From Globodera rostochiensis (taxonomy: Eukaryota; Nematoda; Chromadorea; Rhabditida; Heteroderidae), in contig JAEVLN010000009.1 in NCBI GenBank assembly GCA_018350325.1, forward strand, positions 1,695,388-1,759,387: a stretch of DNA of 64,000 nucleotides, read 5' to 3'. Position 1 is the stretch's first letter. Each line of letters opens with the position of its first letter. Under the pieces are notes generated by a model that was given only the letters and a program-made list of their open reading frames with translations, did no database searches and was not told the DNA's origin. The position numbers were made by a program, and so were the translations under genes. Below, one piece after another: positions 17,084 through 28,315 of this stretch.

Positions 17084-17294
17084 TCGCCTGCAAATTTTTG
17101 AAAAATTGTTCGAATTTGGGCCCGGGGAATGTCAGATTCGGATTCTACTCCCCTGAAAACCCATATTTGCAATTTGAGTCCGGGGTTTAAACTAATATCA
17201 GATTCGGATTCTACTCCCCTAAAAACCTATAGGAAAATCACCTAATTTTCAGTCAAAAATTTCTATAAAAACAAAAATAAAACCGGTAAACAAC

Positions 17295-18049
17295 CTCCTC
17301 CAAATCATCGCGGCTGTCCGCACTCTCCAGACTTGATGCGGCGACTCGTCCGCCTCGATGTTCGGCTGGCTTTCCTAAACCAAGAAATATTTTTAAAAGA
17401 CAACATACAATTAGCGCAAAAAAAAAACTATGCACGTTAAACAGTATTTCAAACCGTTTTTGAAGAGTTTCAGCGTCGGGTATGCGCGCACTTCGAAGTT
17501 GGAAGCCAATTCCGGATGGACTGCCACGTCCACATTGCTCAATTTCTGTGAATGCCCGACCTGAATCACCACCTTTGCGTTACATTGGAAAATTTTATTA
17601 AACTAGCGAACCCCCCACACCCACACCCTCATTTCCATATTTTTAAAAACCCCAAAATTTAAATGCAAACCTTTTTCACAGCGTTTTCTTCTTTCACAAT
17701 TTTCGGCAGTTGTTCAGACGACCACACCGCATATGCGCGCACTTCGAAGTTGGAAGCCAATTCCGGATGGACTGCCGCGTCCACCTTGCACAATTTCAGT
17801 GACTCCACCACCGAAACACGTCCGGGCTGAGTCATCACCATTGCATTAAATTGAAAAATTTATTAAACAAATGCTACACACACACACACACCCTCATTTC
17901 CATATTTTTAAAAACCCCAAAATTTAAATGCAAACCTTTTTCAAAGCGTTTTCTTCTTCCACAATTTTCGGCAATTGTTCAGACGACCACACCACAGCAA
18001 TATGGAAGAGTCCAACCAAGACACATAATAATAAGACGATTCTAGCCAT
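17295..18049 (-). pseudogene. Protein disulfide isomerase-like relic with duplicated exons
   Basis: Minus-strand exons: 17936-18049 (signal peptide MARIVLLLCVLVGLFHIAVV then EQLPKIVEEENALKK), 17671 to about 17845, 17455 to about 17600, and 17295-17374. The third contains VDVAVHPELASNFEVRAYPT and continues LKLFKNG, joining in phase with GKPAEHRGGR of the fourth; this is the second half of a PDI thioredoxin domain. The CGHC active-site exon is absent. The second exon fuses the first part of the thioredoxin exon to the last part of exon 1, as expected from unequal crossing-over with a unit of about 250-265 bases. An acceptor TTTTTCAG lies 11 bases before the ATG, suggesting trans-splicing. Without the active site it cannot be a normal oxidoreductase; a decayed gene is most likely. 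Confidence 0.65.
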
Positions 18050-18579
18050 GTTGTGACAACCTGAAAAAGAATTTGAAAGGGTTTAATTATAAAAAATGTT
18101 AAGGGAAAACTTTCAATATTTGCTAAATTTAAAACGGCTTCGTGCGCGAAAAAAGACACCCCAAAGGCACGGATCACATAGGCTAACCAGATCACACCAT
18201 TTTATTCAACAAAAATTTGAATTCAAATTTAACGCAATTCGAAAAAACCATCCCACACCCACCGAAAAAATGACGCCAAAATTCAAACTCGAGTTTCACC
18301 ACGAAAATTTGAATTTGAATTTAGCGCCATTTTTTGTTCAAACTATCGAAGTCACTACTGCGCGCCCTGACTGACAGGGAACGCGCTGCTGTTGATGGAT
18401 GAACAAAGAAAGAACGGTATTTACCCAACTCGCTACTTTTGCTCGTTTATAAGCACAATCAGAATTAATCACCAAAGTAAAAAAATTTGCGTAATAAAAT
18501 ATGGTTCATTTCGTCTTTCAAATTCTGCATTTTCATCAACAGCGCAAATTTTTGTTCTGGCGGTTGAGAAGGGAGCAGT
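18050..18579. other. Upstream flank of PDI relic, no gene seen
   Basis: AT-rich sequence with imperfect inverted AATTTGAATTCAAATT-like blocks at 18215-18320; no ORF of interest. Confidence 0.4.
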
Positions 18580-18971
18580 TCAACTCGCTGACGCCGACTC
18601 GCCGATGGTCAACTCTCCGACGCCGACTCGCCGACGGTTGACTCGCCGATAATAGTTATAAGTTTAAATGCATGTTTTTCTAGGGTACATATAAACGTAG
18701 GGCACGAATCAGAGTCGGGTTTTGCGAATGTCGAGCCCCGAACGCGAATTCGAACATTTTTCAAGGTTTCAAATATAACTTTTTTTTTGGTTTGACTCAT
18801 TTTTTAATTCCGCCATATTTTTTTTCAAGAACTAAATTGAGAATGTTAGAAGTCTGACTTTTTATATTTAAAAAAGTTAAGTTGATAGATAAAACAAAAT
18901 TAACTATTATCGGCGAGTCAACCGTCGGCGTCGGCGAGTTGACCATCGGCGAGTCGGCGTCGGCGAGTTGA
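18580..18971. repeat. Long hairpin of GACGCCGACTCGCCGA repeats
   Basis: Left arm 18580-18661 and right arm 18899-18971 are near-perfect reverse complements made of CGACTCGCCGA-type subrepeats. The 240-base loop carries a copy of the dispersed 'GAATTCGAACA' repeat family seen also near 17110, 20330, 21330, 34570, 36200, 38930 and 40100. Confidence 0.8.
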
Positions 18972-19275
18972 CATGTACCCGTTGAGAAAACACAAATTCA
19001 CCCCCCCCCCGCCCTTCCCCTGTATTAAAAGGCTTTTTTTCTGAATAAATGATAGATTTTATTTTTAAAATATTCATTAATTTTTTCTCCGAATCCCTGT
19101 CCGAAACCCGAATTTCCGAAATCCCAAAAATCCGAAACGATTAAAATCCGAAAACGCAATCCCGAAATTTCCGAAACCCGAACCCAAAATTTTTTCAAGG
19201 AAATTTTTGCTTTCTGATTAAAAAAAAGTTTTTCTATCTTATTTGTGCTTCACTCCGATATGCAATAATTATTAC

Positions 19276-19698
19276 TAGGGTGTCCAAAAATATGCACATA
19301 AAATCTTGAAATATGCGCATAAAATATGCCCCAAAAATTGCAAAATATGCACATAAAATGAAAATATATGCATATAAATTTTTCCATATTCAATATAAAA
19401 TTTCCCCAAATCACGAAAAGTCAATTTTAGGGGTGCATTTTTGAAAATTTTGAAAAAGTCAAGTTTTAGGGTGTATTTTTTGAAAATTTTGAAAAAGTCG
19501 ATCTTTTGTTAAGGAATTTTTGAAAAATGCCAAAATATGCACATAAAATATGCACATAAATAGCGAAATATGCACAAATATGCACATGGAAATGCGTTCT
19601 AAACGCTTCAAACCAAGTTGAAAACACGTTTTTCGTGCGTTTCAGACCGTTCCCAGTCCAGGAAAAAAACATGCATGTGCATATTTTTGGACACCCTA
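19276..19698. mobile_element. hAT-like MITE with perfect 8-bp target duplication
   Basis: Termini TAGGGTGTCCAAAAATATGC at the left and its reverse complement at the right; flanks are ATTATTAC at 19268-19275 and 19699-19706. Internal sequence is a series of ATATGCACATAAAAT repeats, no transposase. Confidence 0.9.
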
Positions 19699-19706
19699 AT
19701 TATTAC

Positions 19707-20339
19707 CATTCAACTCCTCTCGTCGAGCGAATTACGAATCTGCAAAAATTTTGCGTCGCTCTTGACTCTCAAGCAAGTTATAGCCCCTCAAGTTGACAAA
19801 CCCATAGGAGGGACCCCTTTAGTTAAAATTTTGAAATTATTTTATATCTAAAAATTGTCTGAAAATATGTTCTGCATTGATGGAGATGGGGTCGGCGGTG
19901 CCGATAAGCGCCGCCGAGAAAATTTGGAATTTTTAACTCAATTTGTTAACAGATTTGCAACCAAAATTTTAAAAATACGCAATTCCCGCATTTTAAAAAT
20001 TTGAAAAATTTTAAGGCTAAGAGACAAATGTGCAACATTTCTGAGAGAAACTTTTCCAAAGACCACCTGAATTTTTTCTGGGAAGGGGAGCCCGATTTCT
20101 TTTAATGGAGGAAGGGAATGAGAGACTACATATCCGAATGCAGACCGCTCGAATGCAGACCGGGGGCAATAACTGACTTCAAACCTAACCGAGTTTTTTG
20201 GCCATAACTTTTTTGAGACTTGGCCAATCGCGACGGAAAGGCAAGTAATGATCGAATTTATGGTTTTTGAATGATTTTGAGGCCAACATTGATTTTTGGA
20301 AAATTTTGAATCTTTGAAAAATTGTTCGAATTCAGGTCC
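19707..20339. repeat. Dispersed repeat sequence, no gene
   Basis: Contains a CTCGTCGAG repeat (19715-19850) and a GGCGGTGCCGATAAGCGCCG repeat with TTTGCAACCAAAATTTT (19885-19980), both found many times in the window (for example 22730, 25560, 28630, 30640, 31180). Confidence 0.6.
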
Positions 20340-21300
20340 GGGATTTGCCAACCCAGCAAAAAAAAGGAGTTACTTTAGTCTACCACCCGCAAAAAAACCA
20401 ACAAATAACGGTGTCATTAGATCTCTTTTTGCCTGTAATGCTTATAAAAAATATTCCCTGAGTGCGGAAACCGCAAAAAAACGGTTTTGAACAGGTTAAA
20501 TATTTAGTAAAAAATCGTAAAAGATGGTTAAAAATGGGGAATATGTATCTTATCAGGGACTGGCTCGGACCCGAATAAAAATACTACCAATCGATTCCTC
20601 TCGTCGAGCTGAGTACGAATCCGCAAAAATTTCTTGCCGGAAAAAATTATGAAGAAAGTTATGGCCCCTCAAAGTTGGCCAAAAACCATAGGGGGACCCT
20701 TTTGGTCAACCGCGTTAGGCTGAGGCCTAAGCCTAAGCCCGCGTTAGGCTGAGGCCTAAGCCTAAGCCCGCGTTAGGCTGAGGCCTAGCCTAAGCCCGCG
20801 TAAGTGGATGCCTAAATTGTATGATTTTTAGATTTCATTATGCCTGTTTTGTTTTTGCTTTATTTTGGCTGCTATTTTCCACCTTACTGTTTAAATTTTC
20901 CCTTATCGGGCTTTTGTTTGTATTTTAAATAAGTCATTTTCCCCATAAATTTCAAAATTTTAAACCGGTTTAAAAACCAATTTTATTATTGACGAATTCG
21001 TATTCAGCGCATCAAATAACATATTTTCAGACCGTTTTCAGAATAAAATTTTTTTCTAAAAATGTTGACCAAAAGGGTCCCCCTATGGTTTTTGGCCAAC
21101 TTTGAGGGGCCATAACTTTCTTCATAATAGTTTCCGGCAAGAAATATTTCGTGATTTTAATCTGTTCAAAAACCGGTTTTTTGCGGTTTCCGCACTCAGG
21201 GAATATTTTTTATAAGCATTACAGGCAAAAAGAGATCTAATGACACCGTTATTTGTTGGTTTTTTTCGGGTGGTAGACTAAGGATGTTAGTTTGCCAACA
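20340..21300. repeat. Large inverted repeat
   Basis: Left arm (20370-20710) and right arm (21062-21290) are reverse complements, sharing ACCACCCGC, CAACAAATAACGGTGTCATT, CTGAGTGCGGAAACCGC and GGCCAAAAACCATAGGGGG. The left arm has an extra 100-base segment. Part of the arm recurs at 39880-40010. The centre is AT-rich and contains the telomere-like minisatellite. Confidence 0.8.
20712..20800. repeat. Three copies of a 29-bp repeat with TTAGGC core
   Basis: Units start GCGTTAGGCTGAGGCCTAAG at 20712, 20741 and 20770. They contain TTAGGC and GCCTAA, the nematode telomere hexamer, in both orientations. A shorter TTAGGC run lies at 22077-22095. Confidence 0.8.
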
Positions 21301-21785
21301 AAAACTTAAATTTCAATCAATTTCGAATCCCGGACCTGAATTCGAGAGTTTTTTGATTTCAAAATTCTTTCGAGATCTTTTGGCCTCAAAAAACGTGCTC
21401 AAAATCATCCAAATAACGTTGGCAGAACCTAACATTTTTGCTGGGTTGATAAAAATTGGCGAAACGTAGTGTGACCGTTAAACCCCCTAAAAAATTTACC
21501 GAGAATCGAACATTTTTTCAAATTGCTTAAGGAAGGCTGCAGTAAAACCCAAAAATGCACCCCCTAAAATTCAATTTTTGGGGGAAATTCTTTAACAAAA
21601 TTCAGGAAAATTCACCCCTAAGAATTGACTTTTTTTTTTTTGGCTTGGCCCCCACCCACCCAAAATTTTTTCTGGCTACGGCCCTGGTCCCCCCAATGGG
21701 TTTGTCACCTTTATCGACCATAGTTTTATTTAATTTTTTTCAAATGGCGTTTTTTAGCATTTAGAAATTAACGAAATCGCTTAAA
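21301..21785. repeat. Dispersed repeats with a hAT-type right end, no gene
   Basis: Holds another copy of the GAATTCGAGAG-type repeat (21320-21400) and a segment of ATGCACCCCCTAAAATT / AATTCACCCCTAAG repeats ending TCTGGCTACGGCCCTG (about 21670-21686), which resembles the right end of the CAGG..TA..AGG hAT family. Confidence 0.45.
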
Positions 21786-24700
21786 ATGATCAATCGATTC
21801 ATTCGCAATTTTCTGAACGGCCAGCACATTATTCACAAGGTTTGCAAATCTTTTTTTTTGTAATTATTTGAGTTGGATTTTGTTTTGTTTTTGATAAATT
21901 GTCTGGACAAAAGCTTTTCTTTGTCTTATTTTTGCGCACTTTTTTGCACAATATTAGTAAAAACGCACACGGAAATGCTCAAAGAGTTAGAGGGGTTCAG
22001 AATTTTTAAAAAAGCGATGGATTAATCGTCGAATTTTCATTGATTAAACCCTTTTTTTCGAAAAAAAGTGATGCTTTTAGGCTTAGGCTTAGCCTCTTCA
22101 TTCGTTCGCAAATATTTTAGTTCCAAAATTTTTTTTAGATTCGACAAGTTCAAACTGTTCGCCGGACGTTTTTGCATCAATGCATTAAAAATGAGTGCCC
22201 GCCGGCCGCCGTTCTTTCATTGGGCGCTCGCGCGGAGTCCTCGTCGTCGTCGTCCAGTAAATTTTGGACATTTTGAGCCCGCAACAAGACTAATCCACAA
22301 ATAATAATTTTTTCTTGAACCGGTTGGAGTTTTTTTTCTTCGATTTTTGCAATTTCAGACCGGCCCAGCCACCGTTCCAAGCTGTTGAACGATTACCACA
22401 ACAAACGTGCAGCCAATCTTCAACTCAACGATTTGGGCAATCACGTCCTGGAGTTTGCGCTGGACCCGCGCGGTTCAAGGTGGGAATTGCTGGGGGAGGG
22501 GAGAGCAACTTTCGGTGAACGATTTGAACAGCCCGGGCTGGAGAAGCTATGCGATTGAAGCATTCAAAAAAAAAAAATTTAATATCACTCGAAAGCTCGA
22601 TGAACTGTCATAAGCGATTGAACAAAACACTAAATAGTCAGAGCATGAAAAGTGTGAAAAGGCCTCGTTTTTTTTTTTTTCTTGTTATCGGTGGCTTTAA
22701 GAAACTCTAAAAATTTTTGAATTTTTTTACTCAATTTGTTAATAGATTTGCAACCAAATTTTAAAAATGTGGTAATTTTTTTGAAGCTTTTAGGAAGAGG
22801 AATGGTCCGGGTCCGACGGCACCGCCGGAAAAAAAAGAGTCATTGTAAAATTAAGAATAAAATTGATTTTTACTCGGGTAGTAGAACTCCGATAACTATG
22901 ATACATCTTTAAGGGTGTAAAAAGTCTCGATTTTCGAGACCAAGTAGTCGAGACTCGAGACCAAGTAGTCGAGACTCGAGACCGAAACCAAAAAACCAGG
23001 CGCGTATTTAGGGGGGGGGGGGAAACAAGAGGTGCATTTTTACAACTTTTTGACCAATTTTCTTAACAAAATTGCCATCAAAAATCAAAAAAATTTTCCC
23101 CACGGCGCCTATCGGCACCGCCGGGCCGCTCCTGGCGCTCAGATGGACCAATTCCCCCTTCCGAAATTTTTTCTAGATACGCCCCTGCAACCGAGACTTT
23201 TCTCGAGTCAGACTCGCGACCGAGACTCTCGTGCATCACTCGTGTTTAGAGTAAGGCTGTAGGTTTCAAATTTTGGTTTGGTTAAACGAAAAATGGGTAT
23301 TTCTACTCAGGGACGTAGCCAGGGGCGCACGCGAAATCTCGGCACCCCCCCCCCCCCAACATTGCACCTCGCAGCGCTCAAGCCGACGCCCCCCTCCCTT
23401 TCGCATTCGAAACAACAAATTGCTCACTCCCCAAGAAACCCATCAATTCAAAAACTGTCAATCATTTTTATCAAATTGTACTTTTTATACAAAACAAAAA
23501 AACAAAGCTATTGATTAATTATATTGTAGAATTTGCATATTAACATTTTGCCAGGTTCATCAAGCAAAAGTTGGAGTGTGCCAGTCCGACGGAGACAGCT
23601 CATCTGGTGGACGCTTTGCGCGGCCAAGTGTTAACATTGGCCCTGCACAAGTCCGCCACTCACGTGATCCGAGCGGCGTTGGAATCGGTGGACAAAGCGT
23701 CACTAATTGAGGCAAAAGCATTTAATTTTATTAATTAGCTTATTTTGTGTAATGATTGGACCCTCCACCTCCATTTCTTTGGTAGATAATCAATGAGCTA
23801 TCGGCGCAAGTCCTTCTTCTGTCCCTCCATAAATACGGTGCTTGGGTGATCCAAAGTCTGCTCGATCATTGCACGGAGCAGCAAAAGCGTCACGTGATGG
23901 AACAACTGCATGGCAATGTGCTCTCTTTGGCCATGGATCAATATGGCAACCACGTGATCCAACATCTGATCGAACATGGACGGCCCGAAGACCGGGAGCC
24001 CATTGTGCGCAGTCTGCAAGAGAATGTGCTTACTTTGGTCACGGATCACTATGGTAGCTTCGTGATCCAACATCTGATCGAACATGGACGGCCCGAAGAC
24101 CGGGAGCGCATTGTGCGCAGTCTGCAGGGGGGCATTATGAAATACGCACAGGACAAGTTTGGCAGCCTCGTCATAAGGAAGTGTTTGATCTGCGGGACGC
24201 CGGAGCAGAAAAAAGCGCTGTTCGACAACGTCTGTGGGGGGTCAGTTGCTTTTTGCCTTCAAATGTTTAAGGGACGTTTTATTTTTCACAGAGGGCCGAA
24301 GACGCTTCAAAATGCTCGACAATTGATGGCTGACGAATTTGGCACTTTTGTGATTCAGGTCCTCCTAATATTCATTAGGGTTTCGTATAGACTCGATAAA
24401 TCGCGTTAATTTATCAAAATTCGTATCGTTATTCGCTATATTGTGAATTAAAAACGAGAGGAACGGAACTCGATTCGTTCCCCTTTTTTGTTGAAATATT
24501 TCTGGAGGTTTAGAGGTCGTAGAATCCAAATCTGACCTCCTTTCCGACCGAATATGATTTATTCAAAATTTATTGAATTTAAATAGACAAAAAAAAAAAT
24601 TCAGAAATTTTTCGAATACGGCACGGACGAACAGAAGGCTCAGCTGGTGGACGCATTGCGCGGCCACGTGGTGACATTGGCCCTGCACAAGTCCGGCTCT

Positions 24701-27082
24701 CACGTGATCCGAACGGCGTTGAAATCGGTGGACAAAGCGTCACAAATTGAGGCAAAATCATTTAATTTTATAATTTTAACGATTGGACCTTCCCCCCCCC
24801 CCTCCCCCCATTTTCTTCGATTTTTAATCCGGTGGGTTTAGACCTTGGTACTGAAGTGTTTACCTGGGGACTCATTAGTAGGCCTTGCATTTTTAGGTTC
24901 GAAAAATGTAGACATAGGCACCTAAATAGGTGGAAAAAAGTGCCAAAATAGGTACTAAAAACCGGGTTCATAAGCAAAAATAGGGTCTTTTTTGCTTGAA
25001 ATGCCTGGGGCAGGCACGTATTTAGTAGAGCTGTTCGAGATTCGTTCTTTAGTCGAGAATTTCTCGGTTTTTTTGGGTCTCGGTCTCGGGTTTTTCTCGG
25101 AAAACGAGACCTTTTTGCACTGGTAAAGATGGCCTTTTTTGTGAGAAATCATTAAAGAATTATGGGCTTGAAAGGTGAAAAATACACAATGACAAATTTA
25201 GAAATCCTAAATTTAATATCTTTGCACAAAATCGTCACCCAATGCCCGTGTGGCTCAGTGGTTAAGTTTTGACTCTAACTTATATCTATCGGAGTTTCTA
25301 CTCCCCGACATAAATCCATTTTATTCTTTTAATTTAATAATTAATTACTCTTTTTTATTGATTCTTACAAAAACTTTATAAAAATGATGTTTTTTGCAAT
25401 TTTAAGCACATTTTCCTAATTTTTCCCGGCGCACCTATCGAAGCCACCCGTCCCCTCCTTCCTATTCCTAAAAAGCTTTAAAAATATTTCCGCATTTTAA
25501 AAATTTTCGTTGCAAATCTGTTAACAAATTAAGTCAAAATTCAAAATTTTCTCGACGGCGCCTATATCGGCAACTCCAACCCCCCCCCCCCTTGCAAAAA
25601 ATTTGCAAAATTGGTTGGTAAGATTTGCTGGCAAAAGATTTGCAACCAAAATTTTATGAATGCGGCTAAAGAAAATAGTCCAAAAATAACGAATTATCCT
25701 GAAAATCAGTATAGAATCAGCACGCCGAAATCAGTACCAAGGACAGTTGGCACCCCTGAGTGTAAAATTATTTATTGAAAATTTGTGGAGCTTAAAATCA
25801 ATTTTTTTTAGTAAATTTCAAAAAAAATTTTAAAATTTCTCGGTTCCCGAGTCGAGAAATTTCTCCGTTTTTTTTTTGGGTCTCGATCTCGATTCTCGGT
25901 AAATTTCAAGTCTCGAACAGCTCTAGTATTTAGGATTTTGCTTTGGGGTGGGGGGGTACAACAAAAAAGTCGATTTTTAGGGGTGTATTTTTCCCTTTTT
26001 ATAGCATTTTTCTTAAGCAATTTTTTTTTTTTTCAAAAAATCGTTTTTGGTTTTCCCTTTTTATTGTATTTTTTTTATAGCAATTTTTCGAATATTGTTC
26101 GCTTACAATTTTGTTAAAAAAATTGGAACAAAAATTACGAATTTTGTAAATCAAAAGGGTACCCCCTATGGTTTTTTCCCTCAAATTTTCCTTTTGGGGG
26201 GGGGGGGGGTACGTGACTCCTCGTACCCCCCCCCCTAAACCCTAAATACGTGCCTGACCTGGGGACACATTTTTTTGACTTTGTGTTAAAAAAATGTTAT
26301 TTAAGATAACCAACGAGATATTGGCACAAGTGCTTCCCTTGTCCCTCCATGAATACGGTACTTGTGTGATCCAAAGTCTGCTCGATCATTGCATGGAGCA
26401 GCAAAAGCGTCCCGTGCTGGAACAATTGCATGGCAATGTGCTCTCTTTGGTCATGGATCAGTATGGTAGCTTCGTGATCAAACATGTGCTTGAGCATGGA
26501 CGGCCCGAAGACCGGGAGCGCATTGTGCGCAGTCTGCAACAGAATGTGCTTACTTTGGTCACGGATAAGTATGGTAGCTTCGTGATCCAACATCTGATTG
26601 AGCATGGACTGCCCGAAGACCGGGAGCGCATTGTGCGCAGTCTGCAGGGGGACATTCTGAAGAACACATATCTCCACTCCTTCTGCAGCGTAATCGAGAA
26701 GTGTATGGTTTTTGGGACGACGAAGCAGAGAAATGCGCTGATCGACCGAGTTTGCGCGGAGTGAGTTTTTCCGGAACTCAAAGAAATTTTTACAATTTTC
26801 TGTTCAGCAACGGCTCTGGCAACCCGCCCTTGTTGGAAATGATGAAGTATCCAATCGGCAACAAAGTTGTGCTGAAAATGCTGAACGTTGCGGACCCTGC
26901 GCGTCGTGAGAAAATGATGTTGGCCATCAAAACTGCTCCAATTAAAAGCACACCAAATCGATCATCAAAGTGAGTTTTGTCTGTAGCTTTTCTTGCGCTT
27001 TTTGCATTTATTTGAATGTTTTTTGAGTTTCAGATCGCTTACCCACACCGTTCAAGCACAACAACGGGGCGGCGCCGAATAA
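21786..27082 (+). CDS. PUF (Pumilio-family) RNA-binding protein with 13 repeats
   Basis: Eight well-supported exons join in phase: 22359-22479, 23555-23711, 23786-24240, 24292-24358, 24605-24751, 26306-26760, 26808-26969 and 27034-27082. Two weaker leading exons (21786-21839, 22139-22256) also fit in phase and supply an ATG, giving 594 residues. PUF repeats bind single RNA bases in 3'UTRs and repress mRNAs. Helix-2 recognition pairs in order: SR..K, TH..R, AW..Q, NH..Q, SF..Q, SL..R, TF..Q, SH..R, TC..Q, SF..K, SF..Q, CS..E, NK..L, so 13 repeats where eight are usual. Exon 23786-24240 and exon 26306-26760 are duplicates of identical length (455 bases), as are the exons before them, showing an internal in-phase duplication. 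Both duplicated upstream exons end GAG before GCAAAA, needing GC donors. Alternative: two adjacent partial genes. Confidence 0.72.
22997..23187. mobile_element. Small hAT-like MITE inside PUF intron
   Basis: Ends CAGGCGCGTATTTAGG and TCTAGATACGCCCCTG are inverted relatives. The interior carries the TGCATTTTT and CGGCGCCTATCGGCACCG blocks that are dispersed through the window. The 8-bp flanks are not clearly alike. Confidence 0.55.
25026..25925. mobile_element. Inner hAT-like element nested in the outer one
   Basis: Ends TAGAGCTGTTCGAGA and TCTCGAACAGCTCTA with perfect 8-bp target duplication GTATTTAG (25018-25025 and 25926-25933). No transposase is seen in 900 bases; a tRNA-like SINE head lies inside at about 25243. 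Confidence 0.88.
25243..25345 (+). repeat. tRNA-derived SINE-like copy 1
   Basis: GCCCGTGTGGCTCAGTGGTTAAG begins the copy and contains a full polymerase III box A (TGGCTCAGTGGT); a degenerate box B-like GGAGTTTCTACTCC follows 45 bases on. The same head and the tail TTTAATTTAATAATTA.. recur at 30395. It is too degenerate for a functional tRNA. Confidence 0.6.
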
Positions 27083-27870
27083 TGAACGAAAATGGCACTC
27101 TGGATGATTGAATAATTTATTGTTTTTGCGTCGAACAAACAATTTAAATTTTAAAACCCAAAGTAAAAAAATGAATATTTACGTTAGCAATTATTCAATT
27201 CACTGATTTATTGAATTTTTGTTGTTCCGAATTAGAGATCGGCGGGAACGGGATTCCTGCCATGGTTTCCGAATCCAATAGTCAAAAATACGGCATATTC
27301 GTCATATTTCTGCATGTTTTTCACCTTTTTGAGCAAGTATAGACGAGAAGGGAAGAGATCATTGCCAATTTTTTCAAAAAAAAAGTTCGATTTTCGGTAC
27401 AGGGATGGGAACCAACGACCTCAAAAAACTGGGACCCGAAATTATGGGCCTTAAAAATGTTCGCAACTCGGAATTCCGATCATCCCTGGTTTGGGGCGTG
27501 CGTCCCCGTGATGCAGGAGGGCTCTCAAAATGCCCTCTTTTAATGGCAAATGCCGTTATTTTGAAAATTTTCCATTACATTTGCCATTTCTCCACACTTG
27601 CCATTATTTTGCCATTTCTTCGAACTTTGGGGAAACCGATCAATTTTCTAAACAATATCGTTAAAGCTTCCAAAAAATTTGGACCTTTCCATTTCTAACA
27701 AAATTGAGCCAAAAAAACCCCTTGTTGCAATTTCTTAGAACCGTTTGCCATTTTTTCTCGAAGGTGATCTGAGAGCCCTACGTCCCTGTTTTTGATCATA
27801 TGGACGGACAGAGACCTCAAACGCCATGAACTGAGCAAATCCCCAATCGTTAGCCGTCGAGTGAAAGGGG
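27083..27870. other. PUF 3' flank and repeat-derived sequence
   Basis: After the PUF stop the sequence is AT-rich with no further exon. CAGGGATGGGAACCAACGACC at 27402 and ATCCCTGGTTTGGGG at 27481 look like ends of another small transposon; a TTGCCATTT-rich stretch follows. No gene seen. Confidence 0.35.
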
Positions 27871-27875
27871 AACGG

Positions 27876-28315
27876 AAAATCGGTCACCGGAAAATTGGTC
27901 ACCGAGCATTTTCGGCAAATTGGTCAGCAGGACATTGCGAGTTTTTCGTTCTAACTTATTTCAAACAATTCTAAAAGCTTAACTTTCTTTTGCAAAAAGC
28001 ATTTTCAGACTAATTGTTGTCAAATGGTAATAAATCTTCGTATTCTGTAGACTTTTAAAAATGTTGTAAGCTGAAAAGTGGTTCGCTTCCAAGAAAACTC
28101 GCACCCCTCTACGCTAACTTTGGTTTAAGCCTAATGAAATTAGTTATCAATCAAAAGATCTCTTTGAGTAGAGAAACATAGCAGAAGAAAGCTAAGCTTT
28201 TAGAGTTGTTGAAGAAGAAATTCAAAAAATGGTTAAAAATATTTTATTGAAAAAATAAATATTTAAAAGTTAGAACGAAAAACTCTAAATGTCCTGGTGA
28301 CCAATTTTCCGGGAC
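27876..28315. repeat. Foldback repeat with arms of about 45 bp
   Basis: AAATTGGTCAGCAGGACATT and GAGTTTTTCGTTCTAACTT at 27908-27960 return inverted at 28268-28312. Short GGTCACCGGAAAATTGGTCACCG tandem units flank the left arm. Confidence 0.7.

Larger units (their letters stand above)
25011..26256. mobile_element. Outer hAT-like element interrupted by a second insertion
   Basis: Ends CAGGCACGTATTTAGG (left, completed after the inner element) and CCTAAATACGTGCCTG (right) are perfect inverted repeats; flanks GCCTGGGG (25003-25010) and ACCTGGGG (26257-26264) match at 7 of 8 positions. It lies in the intron between PUF exons 24605-24751 and 26306-26760. Confidence 0.75.

Noticed and set aside
20712..21300. 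CRISPR-like array
   Set aside because: The 29-bp units are contiguous with no spacers, and the host is eukaryotic.
25243..25320. Functional tRNA gene
   Set aside because: Box A is good, but acceptor stem and box B are degenerate and the same sequence recurs with a long shared tail, so SINE-like repeat is the better reading.
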